From contig SMNZ01000005.1 in NCBI GenBank assembly GCA_004353515.1, positions 434,001-498,000 on the forward strand: DNA of 64,000 nucleotides. The letters run 5' to 3'. Numbering within the stretch: position 1 is the stretch's first letter; every line of letters begins with the position of its first letter. This DNA comes from Alteromonadaceae bacterium M269 (GTDB lineage Bacteria > Pseudomonadota > Gammaproteobacteria > Enterobacterales > Alteromonadaceae). Below, in pieces: positions 33,832 through 43,844 of this stretch. Both the position numbers and the translations under genes were made by a program. Below the pieces are notes generated by a model. The model was given only the letters and a program-made list of their open reading frames with translations. It was not told where the DNA came from and made no database searches.

Positions 33832-36390
33832 ATGAAAAATAGCATGAAGATAGTTGTGGTTGGAAATGGGATGGTTGGACATCATTTTGTCGAGCAACTA
33901 CGAAGTGCTTCTCCACAAGCTGATATTTTAGTCTTAGGGGAAGAAAGTCGACTGGCATATGACCGTGTCCATTTATCTGAATACTTCAGTGGAAAAACTG
34001 CTGAAGACCTCGCGCTTACCACGCCTGAACAATATGAAACTCAAAACATTCGTTTTTTAACGGATGCCAGGGTGGTTGATATTCAGCGCGATGAAAAGCA
34101 AGTTGTGTTGGAAAGTGGTGAGACATATAGCTACGACAAACTGGTTTTAGCTACGGGTTCCTATCCTTTTGTTCCACCTATTCCCGGTAATGACCAAGAC
34201 CACTGCCTTGTCTACAGAACTATTGACGATCTGGAAGCCATTCAGGCATCTGCCTCATGTAGCAAAGTGGGAGTTGTTATCGGTGGTGGTTTACTAGGTT
34301 TAGAAGCCGCAAACGCACTGAAAGAGGCAGGATTAAAAACCCATGTTGTTGAGTTTGCACCTCAACTGATGGCTGTGCAGTTAGACGCTGGTGGCGGTCG
34401 TTTATTAAGAGAGCAGATTGAAGCTTTAGGCGTGGAGGTTCATACCGACAAAGCGACAACGGTGATCGGAAAAGGAGAAAGCTGCCGTTACGCACTTAGG
34501 TTTGCAGACGGAAGCAGTTTGGAAACAGACATGGTTCTTTTCTCTGCAGGTATTCGTCCACAGGATGCCTTAGCCAAGAAAGTTGGTCTCGATTTAGGAC
34601 AAAGAGGCGGCATCGAAATTGATGATGTTTGCAAAACCAGCGATCAGAATATTTACGCTATCGGAGAATGTGCGTTGTGGCGGCAACGCATTTTCGGGCT
34701 TGTTGCGCCCGGTTATCAGATGGCGCGTGTTGCAGCGAGTGATATCACTGATGGAGAACTGCAATTTAATGGTGCGGACATGAGCACCAAGTTAAAGCTG
34801 CTGGGCATAGAAGTAGGCTCTATCGGTGACGCACATGCGAAAACCGAAGGTGCTATGAGCTATGTTTTCGAAGATCAGCCAAACCAAATATATAAAAAAT
34901 TGGTTGTAGATTCGGATAATAAGAAGCTGCTTGGTGCAGTGTTAGTCGGTGATACTCAAGACTACGATACACTCCTGCAATACGCGCTTAACGATATGGT
35001 ACTCCCGGAAGTTCCCGAAAGCCTGATTCTTCCTAATGTTGGAGAGCTCGCTATGCCAGCGGCTGTTCTTCCTGACTCAGCCATTATTTGCTCTTGTCAC
35101 AATGTCAGCAAAGGTGACGTGATCGGAGCGATAGATGACGGTGCAGGTGATTTAGCAGCGGTGAAATCATGTACCAAAGCCAGCACCGGCTGTGGTGGTT
35201 GCGCGGCGTTACTCAAAACAACTTTTGACAATGAATTAGCTGCGCGTGGTGTTGAAGTGAATACGGATATCTGTGAGCACTTTGCATATAGCCGACAGGG
35301 CTTGTCGGACATTATTCGTGTGGAACAAATTCGTAGCTTTGATGAATTACTTGCAAAACACGGCAAAGGCCTAGGTTGCGATATCTGTAAGCCTGCTGTG
35401 GGTTCGATTCTAGCGTCAACCTGGAATGATTACGTGTTGTCTCCTGATCATGTCAGTTTGCAAGATACTAATGACACTTTCCTCGCCAATATGCAGAAAG
35501 ACGGCACTTATTCCGTTGTTCCGAGAGTGGCTGGTGGCGAAATTACACCAGATAAACTCATTACGTTAGGCACAGTGGCGAAAGAATTTAACTTGTATTG
35601 CAAGATCACAGGTGGTCAACGTGTGGACCTTTTTGGTGCTCGTGTAGAACAACTTCCTCTTATCTGGAAACAGTTGATCGATGCTGGTTTCGAAACAGGG
35701 CATGCTTACGGAAAGGCTTTGCGCACAGTGAAGTCTTGCGTTGGCAGCACTTGGTGCCGGTATGGGGTGCAAGATAGCGTAGGTCAGGCTATTTCCATTG
35801 AAAATCGCTACAAAGGCTTAAGAGCGCCACACAAATTTAAGATGGCTGTTTCCGGCTGTACTCGTGAATGTGCTGAAGCGCAGAGTAAAGACGTTGGCGT
35901 TATTGCCACTGAAAATGGGTGGAACTTATACGTTTGTGGAAACGGCGGAATGAAACCTCGACATGCCGATTTATTTGCGACTGACCTTGATACAGAAACG
36001 CTTATCAAGTACATCGACCGCTTCCTCATGTTTTATATACGTACCGCAGATCGTCTGCAAAGAACCTCAGTGTGGATGGACAATCTGGATGGAGGTTTGG
36101 ACTATCTGAAGCAAGTTGTTATTGAAGATAGCTTAGGCTTAGCGGACGAGCTTGAACGTCAGATGCAGCGCATCATTGATAGTTATGAGTGTGAATGGGC
36201 CCGAACTGTAAAAGATCCTGAAGCCACTAAGCGTTTCCGTCAGTTCGTGAACAGCCCCGATAGTGATGAAAACATCGTTTTCGTTCAGGAACGAGAGCAA
36301 ATCCGACCGGCGACACAAGCTGAAAAAGCCAACAAGCTTAAGCAGCTTGAATCAATTGATGTTCGTCAACTAGAAACCGAAGAAGCATAA
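33832..36390 (+). CDS. nirB: assimilatory NAD(P)H nitrite reductase large subunit NirB
   Basis: Cytosolic enzyme reducing nitrite to ammonium. In order: an FAD/NAD(P)H-binding oxidoreductase module (VVVGNGMVGHHFVEQL, later VVIGGGLLGLEAANAL), a BFD-like [2Fe-2S] domain (ICSCHNVSKGD...TGCGGC, about residues 420-465), a second half-site CDICKP, the ferredoxin-like half domain and the siroheme-[4Fe-4S] domain with cysteines in SCVGSTWC and GCTREC. The 852-residue length is complete. The frame reaches a GTG at 33820 directly after the ATPase stop; the ATG at 33832 (or 33844) is more likely, though the ribosome site is weak. Confidence 0.95.
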   Translation: MKNSMKIVVVGNGMVGHHFVEQLRSASPQADILVLGEESRLAYDRVHLSEYFSGKTAEDLALTTPEQYETQNIRFLTDARVVDIQRDEKQVVLESGETYSYDKLVLATGSYPFVPPIPGNDQDHCLVYRTIDDLEAIQASASCSKVGVVIGGGLLGLEAANALKEAGLKTHVVEFAPQLMAVQLDAGGGRLLREQIEALGVEVHTDKATTVIGKGESCRYALRFADGSSLETDMVLFSAGIRPQDALAKKVGLDLGQRGGIEIDDVCKTSDQNIYAIGECALWRQRIFGLVAPGYQMARVAASDITDGELQFNGADMSTKLKLLGIEVGSIGDAHAKTEGAMSYVFEDQPNQIYKKLVVDSDNKKLLGAVLVGDTQDYDTLLQYALNDMVLPEVPESLILPNVGELAMPAAVLPDSAIICSCHNVSKGDVIGAIDDGAGDLAAVKSCTKASTGCGGCAALLKTTFDNELAARGVEVNTDICEHFAYSRQGLSDIIRVEQIRSFDELLAKHGKGLGCDICKPAVGSILASTWNDYVLSPDHVSLQDTNDTFLANMQKDGTYSVVPRVAGGEITPDKLITLGTVAKEFNLYCKITGGQRVDLFGARVEQLPLIWKQLIDAGFETGHAYGKALRTVKSCVGSTWCRYGVQDSVGQAISIENRYKGLRAPHKFKMAVSGCTRECAEAQSKDVGVIATENGWNLYVCGNGGMKPRHADLFATDLDTETLIKYIDRFLMFYIRTADRLQRTSVWMDNLDGGLDYLKQVVIEDSLGLADELERQMQRIIDSYECEWARTVKDPEATKRFRQFVNSPDSDENIVFVQEREQIRPATQAEKANKLKQLESIDVRQLETEEA

Positions 36391-36400
36391 GGGGACCGAC

Positions 36401-36742
36401 ATGCAGTGGACGACAATTTGTTCAAAAGATGATTTGGTCAAGAATGCAGGCGTTTGTGCCAAGTATGGCGACCAACAAGTGGCATTGTTTCTTTGCTCTG
36501 ATGGGCAGGGCGAGGAGGTTTATGCCATCGATAATTGGGACCCTGTGGGGCAAGCTAATGTTCTAAGCCGAGGGCTGATCGGAACAGTAAACGATACTTT
36601 GGTTGTTGCATCTCCTTTATACAAACAGCACATCTGTTTGAAAACTGGGGCTTGCCTGGAAAATGTTAATTCAAATGTGAATGCTTACTCTGCGAGGATT
36701 GAAGGTAATCACATTCAAATATCGTCTTCCGCACCTGCTTAG
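36401..36742 (+). CDS. nirD: nitrite reductase small subunit NirD
   Basis: A 113-residue Rieske-fold protein that pairs with NirB. It lacks the Cys/His ligands of a true Rieske cluster, as expected for NirD. Recognisable parts are VALFLCSDGQGEEVYAIDNWDPVGQANVLSRG and the SPLYKQHICLKTGACLE segment. AGGGG lies just upstream and the gap to nirB is ten bases. Confidence 0.93.
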   Translation: MQWTTICSKDDLVKNAGVCAKYGDQQVALFLCSDGQGEEVYAIDNWDPVGQANVLSRGLIGTVNDTLVVASPLYKQHICLKTGACLENVNSNVNAYSARIEGNHIQISSSAPA

Positions 36743-36775
36743 TGCACTAATGTTGAAGCTTGTGAGAGGCACGGT

Positions 36776-39511
36776 ATGACAAAAAACACCCTACTTTCTC
36801 GTTCGCAACAAAGCGAGTGTCGCATTGGTCAAACGACCTGCCCATACTGCGGCGTTGGTTGCGGTGTTGATGTTGAAGTCAGACAGGACTACGACAGTCA
36901 GATATCTCATATGCAGGTTAATGCAACACCAGAGCATCCGGCCAATTATGGACGACTCTGTGTAAAAGGCAGCAAACTGGCGGAAACAAACGGATTAGAG
37001 GGGCGTCTTTTATCACCTGAAGTGAATGGTGAGCAGGTGAGTTGGAAAACCGCTATCAACTCAGTGGCGTCGGGGTTTACTGATGTTATTCGTGAGCACG
37101 GTAAAGATGCCGTTGCCTTTTACGTCTCAGGTCAGATTCTTACTGAAGATTACTATGTTGCCAACAAACTGATGAAAGGTTACATAGGCAGCGCCAACAT
37201 CGATACCAATTCTCGGTTATGCATGTCATCTGCCGTTGCGGGTTATAAGCGTGCATTCGGTGCGGACGCTGTACCTTGCTGTTATGAAGATTTGGAACAA
37301 ACCGAGCTGTTAGTTTTCATTGGCTCCAACGCAGCCTGGACCCATCCAGTCCTGTATCAGAGAATCGAGCGAGCGAAAAAGCTCAATCCCGCAATGAAGG
37401 TCGTTGTTGTTGACCCAAGAAAAACGGCGACTTGCGAACTGGCTGACTTACATTTGGCGCTTAAGCCTGGATCAGACGTTGCTCTCTTCAATGGTTTATT
37501 CCGATTTATTGCAACCCACGAAGAATACATCGATCGCCAATTCGTGACTCAGCATACAAATCATTTTGGCGAATGTTTAACTGCTTCATCTAAATGGCAT
37601 CTGAAGAAGGTGGCTGATTATTGCGAGCTGGACACCGATGAACTGACTACTTTTTATCAATGGTTCGCGGAGAAGCCTTCCGCGATAAGTTTTTATTCAA
37701 TGGGAGTGAATCAGTCGACTACCGGAGTAGATAAGTCCAACGCCATTATCAATTGTCATCTGGCAACGGGTAAAATTGGCAAGCCAGGCAGTGGCCCGTT
37801 TTCTATGACAGGCCAGCCTAATGCGATGGGCGGACGGGAAGTTGGTGGTTTAGCCAATATGTTGGCTGCTCATATGGATATTACTAATGCTACCCATAGA
37901 GAAACGGTTCAGATCTTCTGGAACTCCCCCACAATGGCAGAAAAGCCAGGGTTAATGGCTCTAGATTTAGTGGATGCGATGGAATCTGGAAAGGTTAAGG
38001 CTATTTGGGTTATGGCCACTAACCCTGTCGTGAGTTTGCCTGACCGCAAGCGTGTTGAAAGAGCTTTTAAACGTTGTGATCTTGTTGTTGTTTCTGACTG
38101 TGCCGCCAGCAATGACACTTTGGATTTTGCCCATATTAAGCTACCTGCTACAGGTTGGTCTGAAAAAGACGGTATGGTGACAAACTCTGAGCGTCGAATT
38201 TCACGTCAGAGAGGCATTATGCCGCCGTCTGGCGCAGCCAAGCACGATTGGCGCATATTATGTGACGTCGCAAAAGCTATGGGCTTTAGTGGTTTCGACT
38301 TCGATTCACCGAAAGATATTTTTAACGAACATGTTGCTCTGTCCGCTTACCGAAATAATGGTAAGCGCGACTTTGATTTGTCTGGCCTTGGTGAGTTGTC
38401 TCAAGAGGAATACGATAGCTTTAAGCCTATACAGTGGCCTGTCACCAAAACTCACCCACAAGGGACTCGACGACTTTTTACTGATGGTGCTTTTTACACT
38501 AAAGACAAAAAGGCCAACTTCATCGCGGTTAATCCTCAACAACCCACACAACAGGTGAATGATAGCTTCCCCTTCGTCTTGAACAGTGGACGTATTCGCG
38601 ATCAATGGCACACTATGACACGCACTGGTAAGTCACCGTCGTTAACTCAGCATACTGCCATTCCTTTTATAGCGATTCATCCCAAAGATGCTGAAGCTTT
38701 GACGGTAGGCGATAAAGAAATATTGGCTGTTCGGTCATCGGTGAGTGGCGATAAGCCTGTTTATCTGGAAGTAAAAGTTGATAAAGGCGTTCGTAGAGGC
38801 GAATGTTTTGCTCCTATCCACTGGAGTCATCAAAACACTTCATCCGGAAGCATTGCGCCTCTTTTTGAAGCTGTGGCGGATAGTATTTCTGGTCAGCCGG
38901 AGTTAAAACACGCTGCAATAAGCTTAGCTAAAGTGGCTTTTCCTCAGTATCTACATATTAAAAGTAGGCACTCACTATCACATGAATTAATTGATAAGGC
39001 CGCTGATTACTGGGTTAAGCAAGATCTGGATAACGGGGTTTATTATCAGCTGGGAATTACGGAAAAACGCCAAGATTGGTTGAGCTGGCTGCAAGACGTC
39101 TTCACAGTTAAAGGGCAATGGTTGTCTTTTAATGAAGCTGATGAACAGAGTGTTTTATTAACGAAGAATGACTTACTTCAAGTGTTTGTGAAAGTTTCAA
39201 ATTCACATGTAGATGCAGGCAATTCGATGTCTACTATTTCACTAGAGGATATCGAACTTAGTTTCAGTGATAAATCAAACCTATTACGAGGAACATACTC
39301 AAGTCAAAGCAAGTCGGATATTGTTTGTAGTTGCTTTAATGTCGCTAAAACAGATATTTGTCGGGCCATTGAATCAGGAAGTAATTCAGTTGAAGCACTA
39401 GGTAAAATATTAAAGTGCGGCACCAACTGCGGCTCTTGTAAGCCTGAATTATCTAGCCTTATTAAAGACGCTTCTCATCAAGAAAGCATCCCGCTAGAGG
39501 TGCTGATATGA
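36776..39511 (+). CDS. nasA: assimilatory nitrate reductase catalytic subunit with C-terminal BFD domain
   Basis: A 911-residue cytoplasmic molybdoenzyme reducing nitrate to nitrite. The N-terminal [4Fe-4S] is bound by C22, C25, C29 and C62; the Mo-bis-MGD ligand should be C149 (NSRLCMSS). Molybdopterin and dinucleotide-binding domains follow. The end (about residues 855-905: VCSCFNVAKTDICRAIESG...CGTNCGSCKPEL) is an extra BFD-like [2Fe-2S] domain found in many proteobacterial NasA proteins, which probably receives electrons. No separate reductase subunit gene (NasB/NasC) is seen here, so the electron donor is unknown. Confidence 0.94.
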   Translation: MTKNTLLSRSQQSECRIGQTTCPYCGVGCGVDVEVRQDYDSQISHMQVNATPEHPANYGRLCVKGSKLAETNGLEGRLLSPEVNGEQVSWKTAINSVASGFTDVIREHGKDAVAFYVSGQILTEDYYVANKLMKGYIGSANIDTNSRLCMSSAVAGYKRAFGADAVPCCYEDLEQTELLVFIGSNAAWTHPVLYQRIERAKKLNPAMKVVVVDPRKTATCELADLHLALKPGSDVALFNGLFRFIATHEEYIDRQFVTQHTNHFGECLTASSKWHLKKVADYCELDTDELTTFYQWFAEKPSAISFYSMGVNQSTTGVDKSNAIINCHLATGKIGKPGSGPFSMTGQPNAMGGREVGGLANMLAAHMDITNATHRETVQIFWNSPTMAEKPGLMALDLVDAMESGKVKAIWVMATNPVVSLPDRKRVERAFKRCDLVVVSDCAASNDTLDFAHIKLPATGWSEKDGMVTNSERRISRQRGIMPPSGAAKHDWRILCDVAKAMGFSGFDFDSPKDIFNEHVALSAYRNNGKRDFDLSGLGELSQEEYDSFKPIQWPVTKTHPQGTRRLFTDGAFYTKDKKANFIAVNPQQPTQQVNDSFPFVLNSGRIRDQWHTMTRTGKSPSLTQHTAIPFIAIHPKDAEALTVGDKEILAVRSSVSGDKPVYLEVKVDKGVRRGECFAPIHWSHQNTSSGSIAPLFEAVADSISGQPELKHAAISLAKVAFPQYLHIKSRHSLSHELIDKAADYWVKQDLDNGVYYQLGITEKRQDWLSWLQDVFTVKGQWLSFNEADEQSVLLTKNDLLQVFVKVSNSHVDAGNSMSTISLEDIELSFSDKSNLLRGTYSSQSKSDIVCSCFNVAKTDICRAIESGSNSVEALGKILKCGTNCGSCKPELSSLIKDASHQESIPLEVLI

Positions 39512-40410
39512 ATCTGTCTTGGGGGTTACCTGCTGACATGTTGTCGCGTGTATTTAAGCGCTCGATGGCAGGACCATTTGCTTGGTTCGATCAATTGGGA
39601 TTCAAGAAAACAAGTAAAAGTACTACTCAAAGTAAAACTGGAATCGTTTACCTTGTTGGCGCCGGTCCGGGTGATGCCGAACTACTGACAGTTAAAGCGG
39701 TGCGCTTGCTGCAAAAAGCGGATGTTGTGCTTTACGATTGGCTGGTTAGTGATGACATACTTGGTTTGCTTCCCAATAAAACAGAAAGACTATTTGTAGG
39801 TAAGCGTGCTGGTAAACATAGCATGCAGCAACAGGTTATTTGTGACTTGCTCTGTGAGAAGGCTCTCGAAGGCAAGACAGTGGTGAGGTTGAAGGGAGGT
39901 GATCCAGCTATCTTTGGCCGTCTTGGTGAAGAGTGCAAGGCGCTCGAATTGCAGGGAATTCCATTCGCAGTTGTGCCAGGTGTAACTGCTGCATCTGGCA
40001 TGTCAGCGTACACAGGTGTTCCTTTAACCGATAGACGTTGTTCGAGGTCTGTGCGTTTTATTACTGCGCAGTTTAGCCGACCTGAGCTAGAGCCAGATTG
40101 GTCGAGTATGTCGCCAAAAGAAGGCGATCCTAGCCTGGAAACCTTGGTTTTTTACATGGGGCTGTCGCGAGTATCGTTGATTTGTCAGAGATTGATAGAA
40201 CATGGTTTATCGGCAGATACGCCCGCTATGCTTGTCGACCAAGCGACTACAGCAGAGCAAACGACCCTAATTCGAACACTCAAAGATTTACCTTATGCTG
40301 CGGAGTGTGCTGACTTTAAAGGGCCTGCTCTGCTGGTTGTTGGTGAAGTTGTTGGCGTGAAGCACGCTGTTGATTTGTCTTTGTTGTCAACGGATGGTTG
40401 TTATGTCTGA
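39508..40410 (+). CDS. cobA: uroporphyrinogen-III C-methyltransferase (siroheme precursor synthesis)
   Basis: A 300-residue SUMT that uses two S-adenosylmethionines to make precorrin-2, needed for the siroheme of NirB. Motifs: VYLVGAGPGDAELLTVKAV (about residues 48-66), VRLKGGDPAIFGR, VPGVTAASG and GVPLTDRRCSRSVRFITAQ. It lacks the dehydrogenase/ferrochelatase half of CysG, so those steps must be encoded elsewhere. The start overlaps the nasA stop (ATGA). A non-homologous N-terminal extension of about 45 residues is present. Confidence 0.93.
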   Translation: MNLSWGLPADMLSRVFKRSMAGPFAWFDQLGFKKTSKSTTQSKTGIVYLVGAGPGDAELLTVKAVRLLQKADVVLYDWLVSDDILGLLPNKTERLFVGKRAGKHSMQQQVICDLLCEKALEGKTVVRLKGGDPAIFGRLGEECKALELQGIPFAVVPGVTAASGMSAYTGVPLTDRRCSRSVRFITAQFSRPELEPDWSSMSPKEGDPSLETLVFYMGLSRVSLICQRLIEHGLSADTPAMLVDQATTAEQTTLIRTLKDLPYAAECADFKGPALLVVGEVVGVKHAVDLSLLSTDGCYV

Positions 40411-41446
40411 GGCGTTCAAACAGTACGTCAAAATTCTTGGTCGTGGGCAACGTGCAGGTCGATGCCTGTCTCAAGAGGAAGCCTTCGATGCCTTTAATCT
40501 ACTATTGTCGCAACAGTGCACTGCGGAGCAACGAGGCGCCTTTTTGATGTTATTACGTGTTCGCGAGGAAACACCTGAAGAACTCGCAGGTTTTTTATCG
40601 GCGATTAGGCGATATACCAATAAAGACATGCAATATGTAAAAGCTGATTTAGATGTAGGTTGCTATGCGGGAAAACGTCGGCATTTGCCTTGGTTCTTGT
40701 TATCGGCAATGGCACTAGCGCAGAATGGTTATCGAATCTTCATGCACGGGACACAAGAGCCCGACTCTAAACGGCTTTATCTTGATGAGGTTTTTAAATC
40801 TCTGCGCTTACCTATGGCTTTTTCACCCCAACAGGCAGAAGTGTTTTTAGATAATAGCGGTTTAGCCTATTTAGATTTAGAGCACATTAACCCGGAGCTT
40901 AATCAATTAATCCAGTTACGCGAACAGCTAGGTTTGCGTTCATGTGCTAATACCTTGGCGCGAATGCTACGTCCAAGCTGTTGTCAGTCGAGCTTTCAGG
41001 GCGTGTTTCATCGAGATGTCGATATTAAACATGCGACCATTGGCCAATTGTTAGGAGAGCCTAACTTACTATGCTTTAGGGGCGAAGGTGGTGAGGTAGA
41101 ACTTAATCCGGAACGTGAAGTTGTTGTCTATCGCGTGAACGGTCAGAAGGTGAGTAAAGAGTTGGTTCCACCATTGTTCAAAGGGTGGCAAGTCAAAAGC
41201 AAAATATTGGATCCCTCTGAGTTAATGCGTGTGTACACAATGTCCACCGAGAACAGCTATGCGTATGCGGCAATTACCGGGACCGCTGCATTGATGCTCA
41301 GCGCAATCAGCGGCAGTACATGGGCAGAATCTATTCACGATGCGCAGGAAATTTGGCGAAATCGCGATAGAAGTGCTTTTATTAAGCAGAATACATTGAT
41401 AACAGAAATTGCTAGGGAGCAACAATGCATAAATCACTTTCATTGA
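40403..41446 (+). CDS. TrpD2-like glycosyltransferase-fold protein (YbiB family)
   Basis: A 347-residue protein of the anthranilate phosphoribosyltransferase superfamily, closest in type to YbiB/TrpD2. The N-terminal helical domain (GRGQRAGRCLSQEEAFDAFNLLLSQQCTAEQRGAFLMLLRVREETPEELAGFL) is typical, but the strict PRPP/Mg motifs of TrpD are altered (DVGCYAGKRRHLPW), so it is probably not anthranilate transferase. YbiB binds nucleic acid; the role here is unknown. Overlaps at both ends (8 bases with cobA, 22 with the porin gene) tie it firmly to the nitrate operon. ATG at 40403 was chosen; 40394 is also possible. Confidence 0.85.
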   Translation: MSEAFKQYVKILGRGQRAGRCLSQEEAFDAFNLLLSQQCTAEQRGAFLMLLRVREETPEELAGFLSAIRRYTNKDMQYVKADLDVGCYAGKRRHLPWFLLSAMALAQNGYRIFMHGTQEPDSKRLYLDEVFKSLRLPMAFSPQQAEVFLDNSGLAYLDLEHINPELNQLIQLREQLGLRSCANTLARMLRPSCCQSSFQGVFHRDVDIKHATIGQLLGEPNLLCFRGEGGEVELNPEREVVVYRVNGQKVSKELVPPLFKGWQVKSKILDPSELMRVYTMSTENSYAYAAITGTAALMLSAISGSTWAESIHDAQEIWRNRDRSAFIKQNTLITEIAREQQCINHFH

Positions 41447-42633
41447 TCACGTTGGGAATCGCGCTTTACGCGAGTTCTGCTGAGGCAGAATCAGATATTG
41501 GTGAGAGGGTGTCTAAAGCATTGACCGATGGAAAAGTTAATGTCTCTTTCAGATACCGTTATGAAGGTGTTGACCAGTCTAATTTACCTGATAACGCGAA
41601 TGCGAACACAATTCGCTCAAGGATCACATACACCAGTGGGAATCTAGGGAAATTCAGTACAGTTTTGGAAGCAGATAATGTGAGCCATATTTTTGGTGAT
41701 AGCTTCAATGACACAATCAACGGAAATACTCGCTTTCCGGTCGTTGCTGACCCATCGGGTACAGAAGTGAATCAGGCTTACATCAAGTATCAGGCATCTG
41801 ATTCGACCAGCTTAAAGTTTGGGCGTCAGCGAATTAATCATGATGCGCAACGTTTTATTGGTGGTGTTGCCTGGCGTCAGAATGAGCAAACATTTGATGG
41901 TTTGAGGCTTGAATCTAAGCTCTCTAAAACAACAAAGCTAGATTATGCCTATGTGTATAACGTCAATCGAATTTTTGGTGAAGATAGCCCAAACAGCGAT
42001 ATAGACAGTGATTTGCACCTACTACATTTTCACTATGCGCCGGGTAACGGCCATAAGTTATCTGCTTTCTTCTATGAGTTGGACTTCAATGATCTCGCGG
42101 CTGTAGCGACAACGAACGTTGGTTTTGATTATCAAAAAGCCGGTAAAGTGAAAGACCTCGGATATAAGCTCCACGCGTCATATGTAAATCAAAGTGATAC
42201 TGGAGATAATCCTTTTGATTTCTCTACCGACTATATTGCTTTAGACGGAACATTAACGGTTTCAGGTGTGAGCTTAACCGCGGGTTATGAGTCGTTAGGA
42301 AGTGACAATGGTCGAGCCTTTACCACACCATTGGCAACGCTGCATAAGTTCAATGGTTTTGCTGATTTGTTCTTAGTGACCCCTCAAGCATCAGGCCTTG
42401 AAGATGCCTACTTCAAGATTGCCGGAAAAATCAATGGCGTTGCCGTTTCTGCGACTTATCATCAGTTTGATGCTGAGACAGGAAGTGCTGATTTCGGTAG
42501 TGAAATCGATCTAACTGCAAGCTATAAGTTTAGTAAGAACTACTCAGGTTTGCTGAAGTATGCAAACTTTAGCGGCGACGACCTTGCTATAGATCGTCGT
42601 ATATTATGGGCTCAATTCTTGGCTAAGTTCTAA
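41425..42633 (+). CDS. alginate-export-type outer-membrane porin, last gene of the nitrate operon
   Basis: A 402-residue outer-membrane barrel with a signal peptide (1-21, ending SSAEA) and a long series of amphipathic strands ending LWAQFLAKF, with the terminal Phe expected for BAM recognition. It fits the alginate-export (PF13372) type of porin. GGGAG lies just before the ATG and the start overlaps the TrpD2-like gene by 22 bases. Its position suggests an anion-permeable porin for nitrate uptake; that is inference. The stop overlaps the convergent Kelch gene's stop. Confidence 0.85.
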   Translation: MHKSLSLITLGIALYASSAEAESDIGERVSKALTDGKVNVSFRYRYEGVDQSNLPDNANANTIRSRITYTSGNLGKFSTVLEADNVSHIFGDSFNDTINGNTRFPVVADPSGTEVNQAYIKYQASDSTSLKFGRQRINHDAQRFIGGVAWRQNEQTFDGLRLESKLSKTTKLDYAYVYNVNRIFGEDSPNSDIDSDLHLLHFHYAPGNGHKLSAFFYELDFNDLAAVATTNVGFDYQKAGKVKDLGYKLHASYVNQSDTGDNPFDFSTDYIALDGTLTVSGVSLTAGYESLGSDNGRAFTTPLATLHKFNGFADLFLVTPQASGLEDAYFKIAGKINGVAVSATYHQFDAETGSADFGSEIDLTASYKFSKNYSGLLKYANFSGDDLAIDRRILWAQFLAKF

Positions 42634-43733
42634 GGTAAAGCAATGTCCTGAACGGTGCTGATAACAGTTTGGTTTTCTTTCATGCCACCTATTGTCAGTG
42701 CCTTCTGTTGTTTTGGAAGTAAAATAAGCCCTCGGTGATCCATTGAAGCTTGTGCCGCGGTAGCAAATGACCAAGCTTCTTTTTCAAGATCGTATAGCCA
42801 GAGCTTATTTGACGGGCCAGACGGTTTGCCGTCGTAACCGATTCCATCATAGTTATATGGATTGTCAGAGCCACCCATAAAGACGATACGTTTTTGCGAT
42901 TCATCGCCTGCTGCTGCCATTCTATATCTGGCAACGCCGGTTGGATGTGGAATTGTTCTCCAATCAATTTTTTCATGTTGCTGAGGGTTGATCATACCCA
43001 AATAACAGCTAGGTTCGGCTTTAAATGTTCGACGCTTTTGCGCTTGTGCAGCGACGATAACACCATCACAAACTACTATTTTGTTGTCTACAATGCCGCC
43101 TGCGTGGCCGAAAACTGGCTTTCCAAGAAAGGGAGAACCTTGTGCCCAGCTGTCGGATTCAATATCGTAAATTTGCACTAGGTTTACGTTACCGTCGTTA
43201 TGCCAGCCACTGATAATGTAGATATATTTGTCTTGATAAGATAAGGCGACGGCATCATCCGTTGGTACAGGCATGGGCGCGATTCGAGTGTATTTCTGGC
43301 TGATAGGGTCAAAGCGGAAGTTGTCTGGACTTGAAATTTCAGTATGGTCCTGAGCTACCGTGTATCCGCCAAAGACATAAGCGTACTCCTTCACACCTAT
43401 CGCAATGGAGGCAAGTCGGCCTTTTAAGGGTAACGATGATGGAACTTCGGGCGCTTCCTGCCAGCGTTTATCACCGACCTTCAGCATCCAGGCTTTATTG
43501 TGTACATCAGCATATGTTTTTCCAGCCCCTAGTCCCATGAAACTGATGAGATACTTCCCTTCTGCGGCATTGACCTCAGCTATCGCATTATTGCTCACGG
43601 GCTCAGGAAGGTTGGGAAGTTGTTCGGTTGCTTTTACTTTTGCAAAACATAGCAAGGCCATTGTGAATAATAATGCTTTCATAGGAGCGACTGCTTTAAT
43701 CGGTGAGTTTTGTTTTATCGAGAGTATACCCAT
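42630..43733 (-). CDS. Kelch-repeat beta-propeller protein (NanM-like)
   Basis: A 367-residue secreted Kelch protein with repeats of the YVFGGY / IYIISGW / VFMGGSDN / ALTIGGM type, forming a six-bladed propeller. N-acetylneuraminate epimerase NanM and related cyclically permuted mutarotase-like proteins have this architecture. A hydrophobic segment at 19-33 is the signal; the ATG at 43682 would give a conventional signal peptide, while the ATG at 43733 has an AAGGA ahead of it. No sialic-acid genes are near, so substrate is unassigned. The stop codons of this gene and the porin overlap tail to tail. Confidence 0.8.
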   Translation of the reverse strand: MGILSIKQNSPIKAVAPMKALLFTMALLCFAKVKATEQLPNLPEPVSNNAIAEVNAAEGKYLISFMGLGAGKTYADVHNKAWMLKVGDKRWQEAPEVPSSLPLKGRLASIAIGVKEYAYVFGGYTVAQDHTEISSPDNFRFDPISQKYTRIAPMPVPTDDAVALSYQDKYIYIISGWHNDGNVNLVQIYDIESDSWAQGSPFLGKPVFGHAGGIVDNKIVVCDGVIVAAQAQKRRTFKAEPSCYLGMINPQQHEKIDWRTIPHPTGVARYRMAAAGDESQKRIVFMGGSDNPYNYDGIGYDGKPSGPSNKLWLYDLEKEAWSFATAAQASMDHRGLILLPKQQKALTIGGMKENQTVISTVQDIALP

Positions 43734-43844
43734 TATCCTTCAAAATGTAGAAAATCAGCTGCAAACTAAAAAGCCTTGTTCAAAGTGTTTTTAGCTCGGC
43801 CCTTTGCGGGAGCGTGTTGAAGAATAGCGGGTATTGGCTTCACT

